From contig MAAE01000030.1 of NCBI GenBank assembly GCA_002162675.1, forward strand, positions 26,208 through 90,207: a stretch of 64,000 bases of DNA, given 5' to 3'. The position numbers and the translations under genes are program-made. Below are positions 18,048 to 26,271 of the stretch, piece after piece (the stretch's first letter is position 1; every line of letters begins with the position of its first letter). The DNA is from Colwellia sp. 39_35_sub15_T18. Its GTDB lineage: Bacteria; Pseudomonadota; Gammaproteobacteria; Enterobacterales; Alteromonadaceae. The notes beneath the pieces were generated by a model that made no database searches, was not told the DNA's origin, and worked only from the letters and a program-made list of their open reading frames with translations.

Positions 18048-18364
18048 TTTTATCTTCCTGTTAAATTTTAACTAGTAATATGTCTAGTAATTATCCTAAA
18101 GTATCTATCTAAAGAGGCTAGTTTATGGATGAAGCCTAGTTATAACTTAAAGTATTGTTACGTAATACGAAACTATACGTAACAATACTACTATAAAGTG
18201 AATATCAAGGTAGATGCAAGGCTACTAACTTACTAATGTTGTGACTTAACCAGTATCTTGTTGTAATTGCCCACGAAAAGATTTAGTTTTATTTTAATAA
18301 CTTTCCAGAAATCGAATATCTTTAAATAAATCACTATTAACCACATAAATAATAAGGACATAAT
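18048..18364. other. 317-bp divergent phaZ/phaC control region
   Basis: It contains the 14-bp inverted repeat at 18151-18189 and an AT-rich phaC leader with AAGGAC before its ATG. No CTGC-N3-GCAG PhaR site is seen here, in contrast to the phasin promoters. Confidence 0.7.
18151..18189. promoter_or_regulatory. Large inverted repeat between phaZ and phaC
   Basis: AGTATTGTTACGTA (18151-18164) and TACGTAACAATACT (18176-18189) are perfect 14-bp arms with an 11-base spacer. Each arm contains the self-complementary core TACGTA, with centres about 17 bp apart. There is no T-tract, so an operator is likelier than a terminator. Confidence 0.6.
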
Positions 18365-20128
18365 ATGGAAGCAAGTCAAGAAAGCGAAGTCATTGATTTT
18401 TTAGAACATTATTCAGAGCTTTTTAACACCATGGTTAAACAAGTCATCAGCGACTCTGACAAGTCGAGTTTTAATTCAATGTTAGATCCTGATAAATTAA
18501 CCGATTTACTCTCGAAAGGGGTGAAAGTCGATACGGCAACGCTATTTAATAAACAAATGGCTTTTATGAATCAGCAGGCCGAACTTTGGCAAAATGCAAC
18601 TAAAGAGATGTTAGGCAGTAAAACGGAGCCTGTTGTTAAAGAAGAACGCGGTGATAAGCGTTTTAATGATAGTGAGTGGGCGGAAAACCCGGTTTATAAT
18701 TACCTAAAACAGTCTTATTTACTCAACTCGACTATGATGCAAGAAATGGTTGATACACTGCATTTTGATGACCCAAAAGCTGAAGAGCAAATTAAGTTTT
18801 ATACCCGACAATATATCAATTCTGTTTCTCCTACTAATCACGTGTTAACTAATCCCGAAGTATGTCGAGATATACTAGACTCTAACGGCGAAAATTTAAT
18901 TAAAGGTTTGCAAAACTTTATGCAGGACTTAGAGCAAAGCCCTGCTGAAGCATTAAAAATTAGTCAAACAGACAACGATGCTTTTACCTTGGGTGAAAAC
19001 CTTGCCTATACGCCCGGTGATATTATTTATCAAAACGATTTGATGCAGCTCATTCAATACACGGCAACGACTAAAAAAGTAAATGAGGTGCCATTGTTGC
19101 TTATCCCTCCGTTTATTAATAAATATTATGTTTTAGATATGGACGAACAAAAATCATTGGTTAAATGGGCTGTTGGTGAGGGTCATACGGTTTTTGTTAT
19201 TTCTTGGATAAACCCCGATGCCTCACTTTCTCATAAAGGTTTTAATGATTATGTTAAAGAGGGCCCTATAGCAGCACTTGATGTTATTGAAGATGTTACG
19301 GGCTCAGCTAAAGTTAATGTCACCGGTTATTGTATTGGTGGTACTTTATTAGCAACAACACAGGCTTATTTATTAGCGAAAGGTGATACACGGATAAACT
19401 CTTTAACGTTTTTGACCACCTTGATAGACTTTAAGGAGCCAGGTGAAATAGGCGTGTATCTTTCTGAAAAAATGATGCCATTTTTGAAAAAGAATATTAA
19501 AGAAAAAGGTATTTTAGATGGCCGAGTTTTAGGTTTAGCTTTTAGTATGCTTCGTGAGAATAGCTTATTTTGGTCATATTTTGTTAACAACTATTTAAAA
19601 GGTAAAGATCCAGCACCATTCGACATTTTATATTGGAACAGTGATTCTTCTAATTTACCGGCTGAAACATTTGATTTTTATATGACTCATACTTATCAAG
19701 AAAATAACCTGATAAAAGAGGGCGTTGTTAAGATTGATGGTGTAGCCATTAACTTAAGAGAAATTAATACCCCTAGTTATTTTCTGGCCACCATTGCGGA
19801 TCATATTGTCTTGTGGCAAGCATCTTATCAAGGAACGAAAGCCCTTTCTGGACCGAATAGGTTTGTTTTAGCGGGCTCAGGTCATTTAGCTGGCGTAATT
19901 AATTCAGTTGAGCATGGTAAATATCCACATTGGGTTAATGATGAATTACCTGACAGTGCCGAGCAGTGGTTTGAGGGAGCAACCAAGAGAGAAGGCTCTT
20001 GGTGGACAGATTGGCAAAATTGGATATTACCTCAGTCAGGTAAAAAAGTTAACGCCCGTAAGCAAGGTTCAAAAAATTATAGTTCAATAGAAGCGGCTCC
20101 AGGAAGTTATGTACTTAAACGTATTTAA
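18365..20128 (+). CDS. phaC: Class I polyhydroxyalkanoate synthase
   Basis: A 587-residue enzyme that polymerises (R)-3-hydroxyacyl-CoA into PHA granules. The lipase-like box with the catalytic Cys (GYCIGGT, about residue 322) is followed by the Asp in 'ATIADHIVLW' (about 479) and the His in 'GSGHLAGV' (about 507). 'LLIPPFINKYYVLD' is typical of the PhaC core. The N-terminal 90 residues are variable and acidic, as in class I enzymes. No PhaE or PhaR(class IV) subunit is present. A terminator follows the gene. Confidence 0.96.
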   Translation: MEASQESEVIDFLEHYSELFNTMVKQVISDSDKSSFNSMLDPDKLTDLLSKGVKVDTATLFNKQMAFMNQQAELWQNATKEMLGSKTEPVVKEERGDKRFNDSEWAENPVYNYLKQSYLLNSTMMQEMVDTLHFDDPKAEEQIKFYTRQYINSVSPTNHVLTNPEVCRDILDSNGENLIKGLQNFMQDLEQSPAEALKISQTDNDAFTLGENLAYTPGDIIYQNDLMQLIQYTATTKKVNEVPLLLIPPFINKYYVLDMDEQKSLVKWAVGEGHTVFVISWINPDASLSHKGFNDYVKEGPIAALDVIEDVTGSAKVNVTGYCIGGTLLATTQAYLLAKGDTRINSLTFLTTLIDFKEPGEIGVYLSEKMMPFLKKNIKEKGILDGRVLGLAFSMLRENSLFWSYFVNNYLKGKDPAPFDILYWNSDSSNLPAETFDFYMTHTYQENNLIKEGVVKIDGVAINLREINTPSYFLATIADHIVLWQASYQGTKALSGPNRFVLAGSGHLAGVINSVEHGKYPHWVNDELPDSAEQWFEGATKREGSWWTDWQNWILPQSGKKVNARKQGSKNYSSIEAAPGSYVLKRI

Positions 20129-20168
20129 AAGCCATAACACCTGAAAATGACGACTTTGTTTAGTATTA

Positions 20169-20193
20169 AGCGGCCACTAAGGTCGCTTTTTAT
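20169..20193 (+). terminator. Terminator of phaC
   Basis: AGCGGCC/GGTCGCT arms (one G-T pair) around ACTAA, then TTTTTAT, 41 bases after the phaC stop. Confidence 0.75.
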
Positions 20194-20276
20194 ATAATAT
20201 ATTTCTGTTATACTGATAGGTGAGCATTAATACAGCATTAATAATTTTTTAGATATTAAAACCCACTGAGATCGCG

Positions 20277-20708
20277 TTGATTACAATAAAGAGATATCCC
20301 AATCGTCGTCTATATGACACCTCGCAAAGCCATTATGTTAATTTAAACTATATTCGTGAATTAGTTATTGCCAATCAAGATTTTGAAATAGTAGATTCAA
20401 AGACGTTAGAAGATAAAACCCGTAGCATTCTCGTGCAAATTATCAGTGAAGAAGAAACCAGTGATCGACAGTCTTTATTAACTAATAATTTGTTGAAAAG
20501 GTTAATTTGCTTTTATGGCAATGATAATCAAGACTATTTACAACAGTTTCTTGAGCAGAGTTTGACTACTTTTATTGAACATCAAGACGATCTTATAAAA
20601 ATTACCAGCGAAATTAACAAAAATTCACCTTTTGGTATCTTCAACAATCTTGTTGAGCAAAATCTAAATATGTGGAATACATTTCAGAAAAAGAAAGAGA
20701 AAAAATAA
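20277..20708 (+). CDS. phaR: PHA accumulation regulator, DNA-binding PhaR
   Basis: A 143-residue repressor of phasin genes that senses PHA granules. The N-terminal DNA-binding motif 'IKRYPNRRLYDT' is diagnostic and is followed by the accumulation-regulator domain (about residues 60-135). The start is TTG at 20277, because the conserved motif begins at residue 4 and no ATG or GTG is in range. It lies just before three phasin genes, and its stop codon touches a 23-bp palindrome. CTGC-N3-GCAG sites known for PhaR occur at all three phasin promoters. Confidence 0.93.
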   Translation: MITIKRYPNRRLYDTSQSHYVNLNYIRELVIANQDFEIVDSKTLEDKTRSILVQIISEEETSDRQSLLTNNLLKRLICFYGNDNQDYLQQFLEQSLTTFIEHQDDLIKITSEINKNSPFGIFNNLVEQNLNMWNTFQKKKEKK

Positions 20709-20785
20709 TTTTGTTGCACTGCAACAAAATAATGATTGACTAGCTCCTAAAAATTGATTAAATTCCAATCAATACTGCGTTGCAG
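20708..20785 (+). promoter_or_regulatory. Phasin 1 promoter between two PhaR-type operators
   Basis: The distal site is a perfect 23-bp palindrome centred on C20719 (core TTGTTGCACTGCAACAA). The promoter is TTGACT (20736-20741), 17 bases, TAAATT (20759-20764). The proximal site is CTGCGTTGCAG (20775-20785), an exact CTGC-N3-GCAG. AGGAGA before the ATG at 20804 is the ribosome site. Confidence 0.85.
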
Positions 20786-20803
20786 CAAAAATAGGAGAAC
20801 TGC

Positions 20804-21643
20804 ATGTTTAATCAATTTAACGAGTTATTTAAATCCTCACTAAAACCATTAGATCAGCTAGTTGAACTAAATATATCCACTGTTAATAGCGTTGCCCATC
20901 AACAGGGATTACTTATCGCTAATATTATTGATGAGAGTATTAGCTATTCTCGTCATGTTTCTACGGATATTGATTTATCTATCATGGTATCTGACCAGGG
21001 GAAATTTGGTTCAGAAATTCAAAATCAAGTATTTGAAACGGTAAAACAGACTGTTGATACTATTACTCAAGCACAAAAAAGCGCAGAGTCTATTATAAGT
21101 GGTTCTTTTGCTACTTTTTCTGCTGAGATTACTAAATCAGTCAGTGAACCTGTGCTTAAAAAAATACCTCAAATGACTGCTAATGGCAAGGTAGTAAAAG
21201 ACACTGTTGCACCAAAAGCAGCAGCTAAGGTGGCACCGAAAGCAGCAGCTAAGGTAGCACCGAAAGTAGAAGCTAAAGCTGAAACTAAAGTAATGCAGAA
21301 AGCAGCAGCTAAGGTAGCACCGAAAACAGCAGCTAAAGTAACACCAAAAGTAGCAGCTAAAGCTGAAACTAAAGTAACGCCGAAAGTAACAGCTAAAGCT
21401 GAAACTAAAGTAACGCCGAAAGTAACAGCTAAGGCTGAAACTAAAGTAACGCCAAAAGCAGCAGCAAAGGTAGCACCGAAAGTGGAAGCTAAGGCTGAAA
21501 CTAAAGTAACGCCGAAAGCAGCAGCTAAGGTAGCACCGAAAGTGGAAGCTAAAGCTGAAACTAAAGTAACGGCGAAAGCAGCAGCGGAGGTAGCACCGAA
21601 AGTGGAAGCTAAGGCTGAAACTAAAGTAACGCCGAAAGCTTAA
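20804..21643 (+). CDS. phaP: Phasin with Lys/Ala-rich repeat tail
   Basis: A 279-residue granule-coating protein. Residues 1-115 are an amphipathic phasin domain related to the next two genes ('LKPLDQLVELNISTVN'). Residues 125-279 are a low-complexity basic tail of about 20-residue repeats rich in K-A, K-V-x-P-K and E-A-K-A-E-T, encoded by 60-bp DNA repeats. The tail resembles histone H1-like tails in PhaF and similar phasins that tether granules to the nucleoid. That function is inferred. The repeat number may vary between strains. Confidence 0.85.
   Translation: MFNQFNELFKSSLKPLDQLVELNISTVNSVAHQQGLLIANIIDESISYSRHVSTDIDLSIMVSDQGKFGSEIQNQVFETVKQTVDTITQAQKSAESIISGSFATFSAEITKSVSEPVLKKIPQMTANGKVVKDTVAPKAAAKVAPKAAAKVAPKVEAKAETKVMQKAAAKVAPKTAAKVTPKVAAKAETKVTPKVTAKAETKVTPKVTAKAETKVTPKAAAKVAPKVEAKAETKVTPKAAAKVAPKVEAKAETKVTAKAAAEVAPKVEAKAETKVTPKA
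21190..21640 (+). repeat. 60-bp tandem coding repeats in the phasin 1 tail
   Basis: Imperfect units that begin near GCTAAGGTAGCACCGAAAG recur every 60 bp, with shorter partial units toward the 5' side. They encode K-V-A-P-K-V-E-A-K-A-E-T-K-V-T-P-K-A-A-A. Confidence 0.9.
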
Positions 21644-21658
21644 AGTTACCTATCTTTC

Positions 21659-21699
21659 TTATAAAGAACCCTTCTAATCATAGGATAGGTTCTTTATAA
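21659..21699 (+). terminator. Inverted repeat after phasin 1, possible weak terminator
   Basis: Perfect 12-bp arms TTATAAAGAACC and GGTTCTTTATAA around 17 bases, 15 bases after the stop. There is no clear T-run. ACCTATC/GATAGGT nearby could form a competing pairing. Confidence 0.5.
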
Positions 21700-21730
21700 A
21701 TATCAAATTGTTATGTATTATTTTAAATAT

Positions 21731-21812
21731 TTGTTGCTATGCAGCAAAAAAGTTATTGACGAATTAATTCTTGATGATTATACTTATTCAACATTCAAAT
21801 GCTGCGCCGCAG
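21731..21812 (+). promoter_or_regulatory. Phasin 2 promoter between two PhaR-type operators
   Basis: Distal site TTGTTGC-TAT-GCAGCAA (21731-21747), then TTGACG (21756-21761), 17 bases, TATACT (21779-21784). The proximal site is CTGC-GCC-GCAG (21802-21812). Confidence 0.87.
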
Positions 21813-21834
21813 TAAAATAAAAGGAAGCTTTATC

Positions 21835-22215
21835 ATGTTTACTCAATTAACAGAACAATTTACTACTGCAATGAAATCTTTCAATAATGCTGATCAACTG
21901 GCTACTGTTATGAAGCCTTTTAATAGTTTAGTAGAAATTAATACTAAAACTGTTGAACAGTTAATTAATCAGCAAACGGCTTTAATTACTACGATCATGA
22001 ATGATAGCGTTGCTCAGACAAAGTTATTATCAGCACAAACTGATTTTTCTAAAGCGGTTGAGGTTCAAAAAACGTTCACTGAAGAACTGCAAGCTAAAGT
22101 GACCAACTCGACCAAGGAAGCATACGATGTTGTCGCTAAAACTTCTGAAGAAGTGATGAACCTTGTGCAAAATTCTTTTGCTGAAGTAACTACAGCAAAA
22201 GAAGCTTCTGCATAA
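21835..22215 (+). CDS. phaP: Phasin family protein
   Basis: A 126-residue, mostly helical granule-associated protein with Phasin-family character: 'MKPFNSLVEINTKTVEQLINQQ' (landmark near residue 24), 'QTDFSKAVEVQ' and 'KEAYDVVAKTSEEV'. Phasins coat PHA granules and set their number and size. The frame opens at 21799, but that ATG lies within the operator. The ATG at 21835 with AAGGAAG 7 bases upstream is the real start. It is a close paralogue of the next gene. Confidence 0.9.
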   Translation: MFTQLTEQFTTAMKSFNNADQLATVMKPFNSLVEINTKTVEQLINQQTALITTIMNDSVAQTKLLSAQTDFSKAVEVQKTFTEELQAKVTNSTKEAYDVVAKTSEEVMNLVQNSFAEVTTAKEASA

Positions 22216-22246
22216 TTTTTGTCAGTGTAGAATAGAGATAAATTTT

Positions 22247-22277
22247 AAAACCAGTATATTTATATACTGGTTTTTTT
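22247..22277 (+). terminator. Terminator of phasin 2
   Basis: 12-bp arms AAAACCAGTATA/TATACTGGTTTT with a TTTA loop, running into a T-run. Confidence 0.85.
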
Positions 22278-22314
22278 ATATCTAATACCATATTAATAAA
22301 TACTTTATATTTTT

Positions 22315-22395
22315 TTGTTGCGATGCAGCAAAAAGAGGTTGACCTAAATAATCCTGCTCGGTATACTCCTCCTAAATCAAATTGCTGCTACGCAG
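22315..22395 (+). promoter_or_regulatory. Phasin 3 promoter between two PhaR-type operators
   Basis: Distal site TTGTTGC-GAT-GCAGCAA (22315-22331), then TTGACC (22339-22344), 17 bases, TATACT (22362-22367). The proximal site is CTGC-TAC-GCAG (22385-22395). The layout is the same as at phasin 2. Confidence 0.87.
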
Positions 22396-22417
22396 TATAA
22401 TAAAGGAAATTTTAATT

Positions 22418-22777
22418 ATGTTAACTCAATTAACCGAACAATTTACTAACGCAATGAAGTCATTTGATAGCACAGAACAATTATCTGCTGCAATGAAGCC
22501 ATTTAACAGCCTTGTTGAACTTAATACAAAAACTGTTGAAACATTAATTAGTAAACAAACAGAATTATTGACGACTATACTGAATGATAGTATTACGCAA
22601 ACTAAAGCGTTATCAGCTCAAACTGACTTCTCTGCTGCGGTTGAATCTCAAAAAGTATTTAATGAAGCTCTACAAGCCAAAGTAACGTCTTCGGCAAAAG
22701 AAGCTTATGACGTGGTAACTAAAACGTCAGAAGAAGTAAGCAACTTGGTAAAAGAATCGGTTAAAGTTGCTAAATAA
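22418..22777 (+). CDS. phaP: Phasin family protein
   Basis: A 119-residue paralogue of the preceding phasin: same opening 'LTQLTEQFT', same 'MKPFNSLVELNTKTVE', same end 'KEAYDVVTKTSEEV'. The ATG at 22418 is chosen because AAAGGA lies just upstream and the longer frame from 22382 would run through the operator. Three phasins with the same dual-operator promoter suggest stepwise duplication. A terminator follows. Confidence 0.9.
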   Translation: MLTQLTEQFTNAMKSFDSTEQLSAAMKPFNSLVELNTKTVETLISKQTELLTTILNDSITQTKALSAQTDFSAAVESQKVFNEALQAKVTSSAKEAYDVVTKTSEEVSNLVKESVKVAK

Positions 22778-22822
22778 CAACTTTCGGTAGTGATATCTAG
22801 TTATATAGTTAGTTACATTGAT

Positions 22823-22852
22823 AAACCAGCATAACGTGTGCTGGTTTTTTTA
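22823..22852 (+). terminator. Terminator of phasin 3
   Basis: AAACCAGCA/TGCTGGTTT arms with a 7-base loop and a T-run. Confidence 0.85.
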
Positions 22853-22938
22853 TGATTTTTTTTCAATGCTTCAGTATTATAAAATAAATATAAGTAGATG
22901 AATTTTCAGGTTAATAATAAGTCTGGTATAGCAATTCA

Positions 22939-23736
22939 CTATTTACTTTTTTGGCCACCAAGCTTCAAAATGAGTTCTTTTAATTCTGTTATTTCTGTTT
23001 TTAATTCGGACATGGAGGGCTCGTTTTTATTTTTTTCTTTGGAGTGCTCTTCTTCCATAACATTGACCACTATTCCTATCACCATGTTGAGAAATGCAAA
23101 GGTAGTAAAAAAGATAAACGTCATGTAATAAATCCAGCTATAAGGGTAAAACTCCATGGTTTCATATTGTATATCAGTCCAATCTTCAAATGTCATTACC
23201 CTAAAAAGCGTTAACATTGAGATGGCAATGTCACCCCACAATTTGGGGTTTATGTTGTCAAATAAAAAACTACCAATGGCTGCGTAGATATAGAAAATAA
23301 TAAACATAAGAAGCACGACATACCCTAATTGAGGTAATGCTTTTACAAGTGAATTAATGAGGACTCGTAGCTCAGGTACAACAGATACCATTCTTAGTAC
23401 GCGAAATATTCTGACTAATCTAGCTAACAAAGCCATTTCAGCATCATTGATGGGTATTAAACTGATGACAACAACAAGGGTGTCGAAGATGTTCCAAGCG
23501 GACTTAAAGAAGTTTTTCTTATCTTCTTCGGTTAGAAATCTTATTGATATCTCAAATAAGAAAAACACAGTGATAAAGATATCTAAGAGCGAAGTGATGG
23601 AAGTTGCGGTACTAGACAGTTGAAAGGTCTTAGCTCCGATTTCGAGTGCAGAAATTATGATTACACATATAACGGTTAATTCGAAAAACTTGTTGTTTTT
23701 AAGGTTAGTAAAGGCTGTTTTAGTATTTTGATACAT
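22939..23736 (-). CDS. Voltage-gated ion channel, NaChBac/BacNav type
   Basis: A 265-residue six-segment channel subunit that should form tetramers in the inner membrane. S4 carries four arginines every third residue (R106, R109, R112, R115: RLVRIFRVLR). The pore filter is T-F-E-D-W-T-D at residues 182-188, and S6 follows at about 205-228. The tail contains a C-terminal coiled coil (about 240-260). Typical sodium-selective BacNav filters read TLESWxx, so the extra Asp residues suggest altered, perhaps calcium-permeant, selectivity. It is a single gene with no partner. Confidence 0.9.
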   Translation of the reverse strand: MYQNTKTAFTNLKNNKFFELTVICVIIISALEIGAKTFQLSSTATSITSLLDIFITVFFLFEISIRFLTEEDKKNFFKSAWNIFDTLVVVISLIPINDAEMALLARLVRIFRVLRMVSVVPELRVLINSLVKALPQLGYVVLLMFIIFYIYAAIGSFLFDNINPKLWGDIAISMLTLFRVMTFEDWTDIQYETMEFYPYSWIYYMTFIFFTTFAFLNMVIGIVVNVMEEEHSKEKNKNEPSMSELKTEITELKELILKLGGQKSK

Positions 23737-23896
23737 AGTGGTATTTATATTAAATTAATTTGTTATAAGTAGCTTTGATGCCGCATTATAATCGTTTTGC
23801 AAGTGTTTTTGGGAAGTATCTTTGGTAAGTATTTGTAGTCAAAGAGTCCGTGGCGATAGCGCTGTGCTTACAAAAGAACGCTAAAAAGTTAAGGTG

Positions 23897-24361
23897 TTAT
23901 TGCTTATTTATACTTTGCTGATACTTAGTTAGTAGAGTATCTAAATTATTGGCAAACGCTTGTCTGTCACTTTGACTTAACGCCGCAGGGCCTCCCGTTT
24001 GTATGCCGCTGGCGCGCATGGTGTCCATAAAGTCACGAATATTTAATCGCGACTTTATATTTTCTTTGGTATAAAGCTCGCCTCTTGGGCTTAATGCTAG
24101 TGCTGACTTATCAATCACTTCATTGGCTAATGGAATATCTGAGGTGATCACTAAGTCGCCGTTATTGATCCGTTTTACAATCTCATCATCAGCGACATCA
24201 AAGCCTGAACTCACTTGCATAAAATTGATAACTTTTGAGGGAGGTATACGAATAGAATGATTAGCTACTAAAGTTGTTGGTATTTTAGTGCGCTCGGCGG
24301 CCTTAAATAATATTTCTTTAATGACCACCGGGCAGGCGTCGGCATCGACCCAAATTTTCAT
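23897..24361 (-). CDS. yaiI: UPF0178/YaiI-YqxD family protein
   Basis: A 154-residue protein starting '[18 protein letters not shown]'. The N-terminal Asp-rich strand, 'ITSDIPLA' and '[17 protein letters not shown]' are conserved in the family, whose PIN-like fold hints at nuclease ancestry. Biochemical function is not established. A TTG four codons upstream could extend it, but the ATG at 24361 matches relatives. Confidence 0.9.
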   Translation of the reverse strand: MKIWVDADACPVVIKEILFKAAERTKIPTTLVANHSIRIPPSKVINFMQVSSGFDVADDEIVKRINNGDLVITSDIPLANEVIDKSALALSPRGELYTKENIKSRLNIRDFMDTMRASGIQTGGPAALSQSDRQAFANNLDTLLTKYQQSINKQ

Positions 24362-24446
24362 AGTTGTTCTCAATCATGTTAGTTTTAGCGCTGCTATGAT
24401 AACTTATTTGTATTTATTCATCTTAAAAATATTACCTTAGAAATAT

Positions 24447-24491
24447 TCACCACCGAGATCACCGTGGTCATCGCATTCGACTCGGTGGTGA
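24447..24491. repeat. GC-rich inverted repeat between divergent genes
   Basis: TCACCACCGAG (24447-24457) and CTCGGTGGTGA (24481-24491) are perfect 11-bp arms around 23 bases. It lies between yaiI and the ATL gene, and has no T-run. Confidence 0.6.
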
Positions 24492-24526
24492 GTGATTAAC
24501 TTATTCTCACTTTTAATGGAGCTACT

Positions 24527-24892
24527 TTGTCTAATACCCCCATAAACCCGCACTATCGACAAATATGGCAAACGGTGCAATTAATTCCTCAAGGCAAGGT
24601 GGCATGTTATGGCCAAATAGCTGACTTAGCCGGTTTACCCGGTAGAGCGCGCTTAGTAGGAAAAGCGTTAGGTAAAGTACCAGATATTGGTTTTAAAGGG
24701 CAAACTGTGCCGTGGTTTAGGGTGATAAATTCGCAAGGAAAAATCTCATTTGAGCAAGGCAGTGACAATTTTGAAAAACAAAAGCAGCACTTACAAGATG
24801 AGCAGGTAGTGGTGATAGGTACTAGAATAAAGCTTAAAGACTTTCAATGGCAGCCTGATCTAAGTGAAATTCTATTTGCTTTAGAGTTTTAG
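24527..24892 (+). CDS. Alkyltransferase-like (ATL) DNA base-flipping protein
   Basis: A 121-residue MGMT-related protein. The usual active site PCHRV is replaced by 'VPWFRVINSQG', with Trp for the methyl-accepting Cys, as in ATL proteins that flag O6-alkylguanine for nucleotide-excision repair. 'IPQGKVACYGQIADLAGLPG' is the HTH region. It starts at TTG (24527) with a TGGAG site 7 bases upstream. No ATG is available near the family N-terminus. Confidence 0.9.
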   Translation: MSNTPINPHYRQIWQTVQLIPQGKVACYGQIADLAGLPGRARLVGKALGKVPDIGFKGQTVPWFRVINSQGKISFEQGSDNFEKQKQHLQDEQVVVIGTRIKLKDFQWQPDLSEILFALEF

Positions 24893-25192
24893 CCTCTTTC
24901 CTCATTTTTCCACTATCCTTTCTAATCATACACAAGTCTAACCTTGTTTATATCTTCTATTGCTTACTATTGCCTAAAACATGCCGCATGAAATTCAGTA
25001 AAAATTTCCATTTCCTCAAATCTTTACTATGCTTGTTTTATCAACAGTATGCTTGAAAAATAACAACTTGGTAAGTTCGCTGTCTACCATCTTTTCAATA
25101 AAATATTAATAAAAAAATATCCTAATAGTTTGTGCCAAGCTTATACCGTGTATGGCTTTAAAATAATAACAACATAGGAATTTGGGGGCGTA
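24893..25192. other. 300-bp AT-rich leader of the nuo operon
   Basis: No ORF is seen. It should contain the nuo promoter, but no near-consensus -35/-10 pair stands out. GGGGGCG lies about 4-10 bases before the GTG start of nuoA. Confidence 0.5.
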
Positions 25193-25621
25193 GTGGAATT
25201 AATTAGTCAAATTGATGATATTTGGCCAATAGCGGCATATTTTATCATTTTAGTCGCTATGCTAATTTTTATGATGATATTGTCCCATTTTTTAGGGCCT
25301 AAAACAAAAACACTCGCGAAAAACACCCCTTATGAGTCGGGCATAGTTTCCATTGATAATAATAAAACTCGCTTTGGAAATCACTTCTTTTTATATGCCA
25401 TTTTTTTTGTCATTTTTGATCTAGAAACTATCTTTCTTTTTGCTTGGGTGATTGCCTTTGATGAAGTAGGTTGGCTCGGCTTTATTGAGGCCAGCATCTT
25501 TATTGCTGTTTTGTTAGCGGCACTTGTTTACCTGATCAGAATTGGAGCCCTAGAGTTAAAACATCGCCATCAGGGACGCCGTCTACAACAGCTAAATTTT
25601 GAAAATAAGGGGCATTCTTAA
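25193..25621 (+). CDS. nuoA: NADH-quinone oxidoreductase subunit A
   Basis: A 142-residue membrane subunit with three TM helices (about residues 12-35, 65-85, 92-115) and the conserved loop 'TPYESGI'. It sits at the joint of the peripheral and membrane arms, near the quinone site. It starts at GTG and its stop overlaps the nuoB ATG by one base. It is the first gene of a complete 13-gene operon. Confidence 0.93.
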   Translation: MELISQIDDIWPIAAYFIILVAMLIFMMILSHFLGPKTKTLAKNTPYESGIVSIDNNKTRFGNHFFLYAIFFVIFDLETIFLFAWVIAFDEVGWLGFIEASIFIAVLLAALVYLIRIGALELKHRHQGRRLQQLNFENKGHS

Positions 25622-26259
25622 TGGAGTGGTCATTAACTAAAGCTAAACTTGATGAAGAAATGCTGCAAGCAAAAGCCGTTAGCGAAGAAGAGTTGCAACG
25701 TAGTGTTTTTATGGCAAAGTTAGATGATATGGTGAACTGGGGACGAAAAAACTCTATTTGGCCGTTTAACTTTGGTTTAAGTTGCTGTTATGTAGAAATG
25801 GCAACTAGCTTTACTTCTCGCCATGATATTGCTCGCTTTGGCGCAGAGGTTATTCGTGCAACGCCAAGACAAGCCGATTTAATGGTTATTTCAGGTACCT
25901 GCTTTCGCAAAATGGCACCCGTCATTCAGCATTTATATGAACAATTGCTTGAACCCCGTTGGATTATTTCTATGGGCTCTTGCGCTAATTCTGGCGGCAT
26001 GTATGACATATATTCTGTGGTGCAAGGGGTCGATAAGTTTATCCCGGTTGATGTTTATGTACCTGGTTGCCCTCCGCGCCCAGAAGCCTTACTTGAAGGT
26101 TTATTATTATTACAAAATCAAATACAGCATCAACCACGCCCGTTAAGTTGGGTTGTTGGAGAGCAATCAGTTTCACCCATTGCCAAGCCTTCGTTGCGCG
26201 ATATTAAACATGCACAACGCATACAAGTCACCAGTCTTGACTCACCAGACGGTTGTTAA
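25621..26259 (+). CDS. nuoB: NADH-quinone oxidoreductase subunit B
   Basis: A 212-residue subunit that carries the last iron-sulfur cluster, N2, which hands electrons to quinone. The ligands are visible: the tandem Cys in 'SCCYVEMA', the Cys in '[10 protein letters not shown]' and the Cys in 'VPGCPPRPE'. It overlaps nuoA by one base and lies 12 bases before nuoCD. Confidence 0.96.
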   Translation: MEWSLTKAKLDEEMLQAKAVSEEELQRSVFMAKLDDMVNWGRKNSIWPFNFGLSCCYVEMATSFTSRHDIARFGAEVIRATPRQADLMVISGTCFRKMAPVIQHLYEQLLEPRWIISMGSCANSGGMYDIYSVVQGVDKFIPVDVYVPGCPPRPEALLEGLLLLQNQIQHQPRPLSWVVGEQSVSPIAKPSLRDIKHAQRIQVTSLDSPDGC

Positions 26260-26271
26260 AGGGAAGAGTTA

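Noticed and set aside
21190..21640. Repeat array as a mobile or CRISPR-type DNA repeat
   Set aside because: The 60-bp units are in frame and encode the phasin tail. They are coding repeats.
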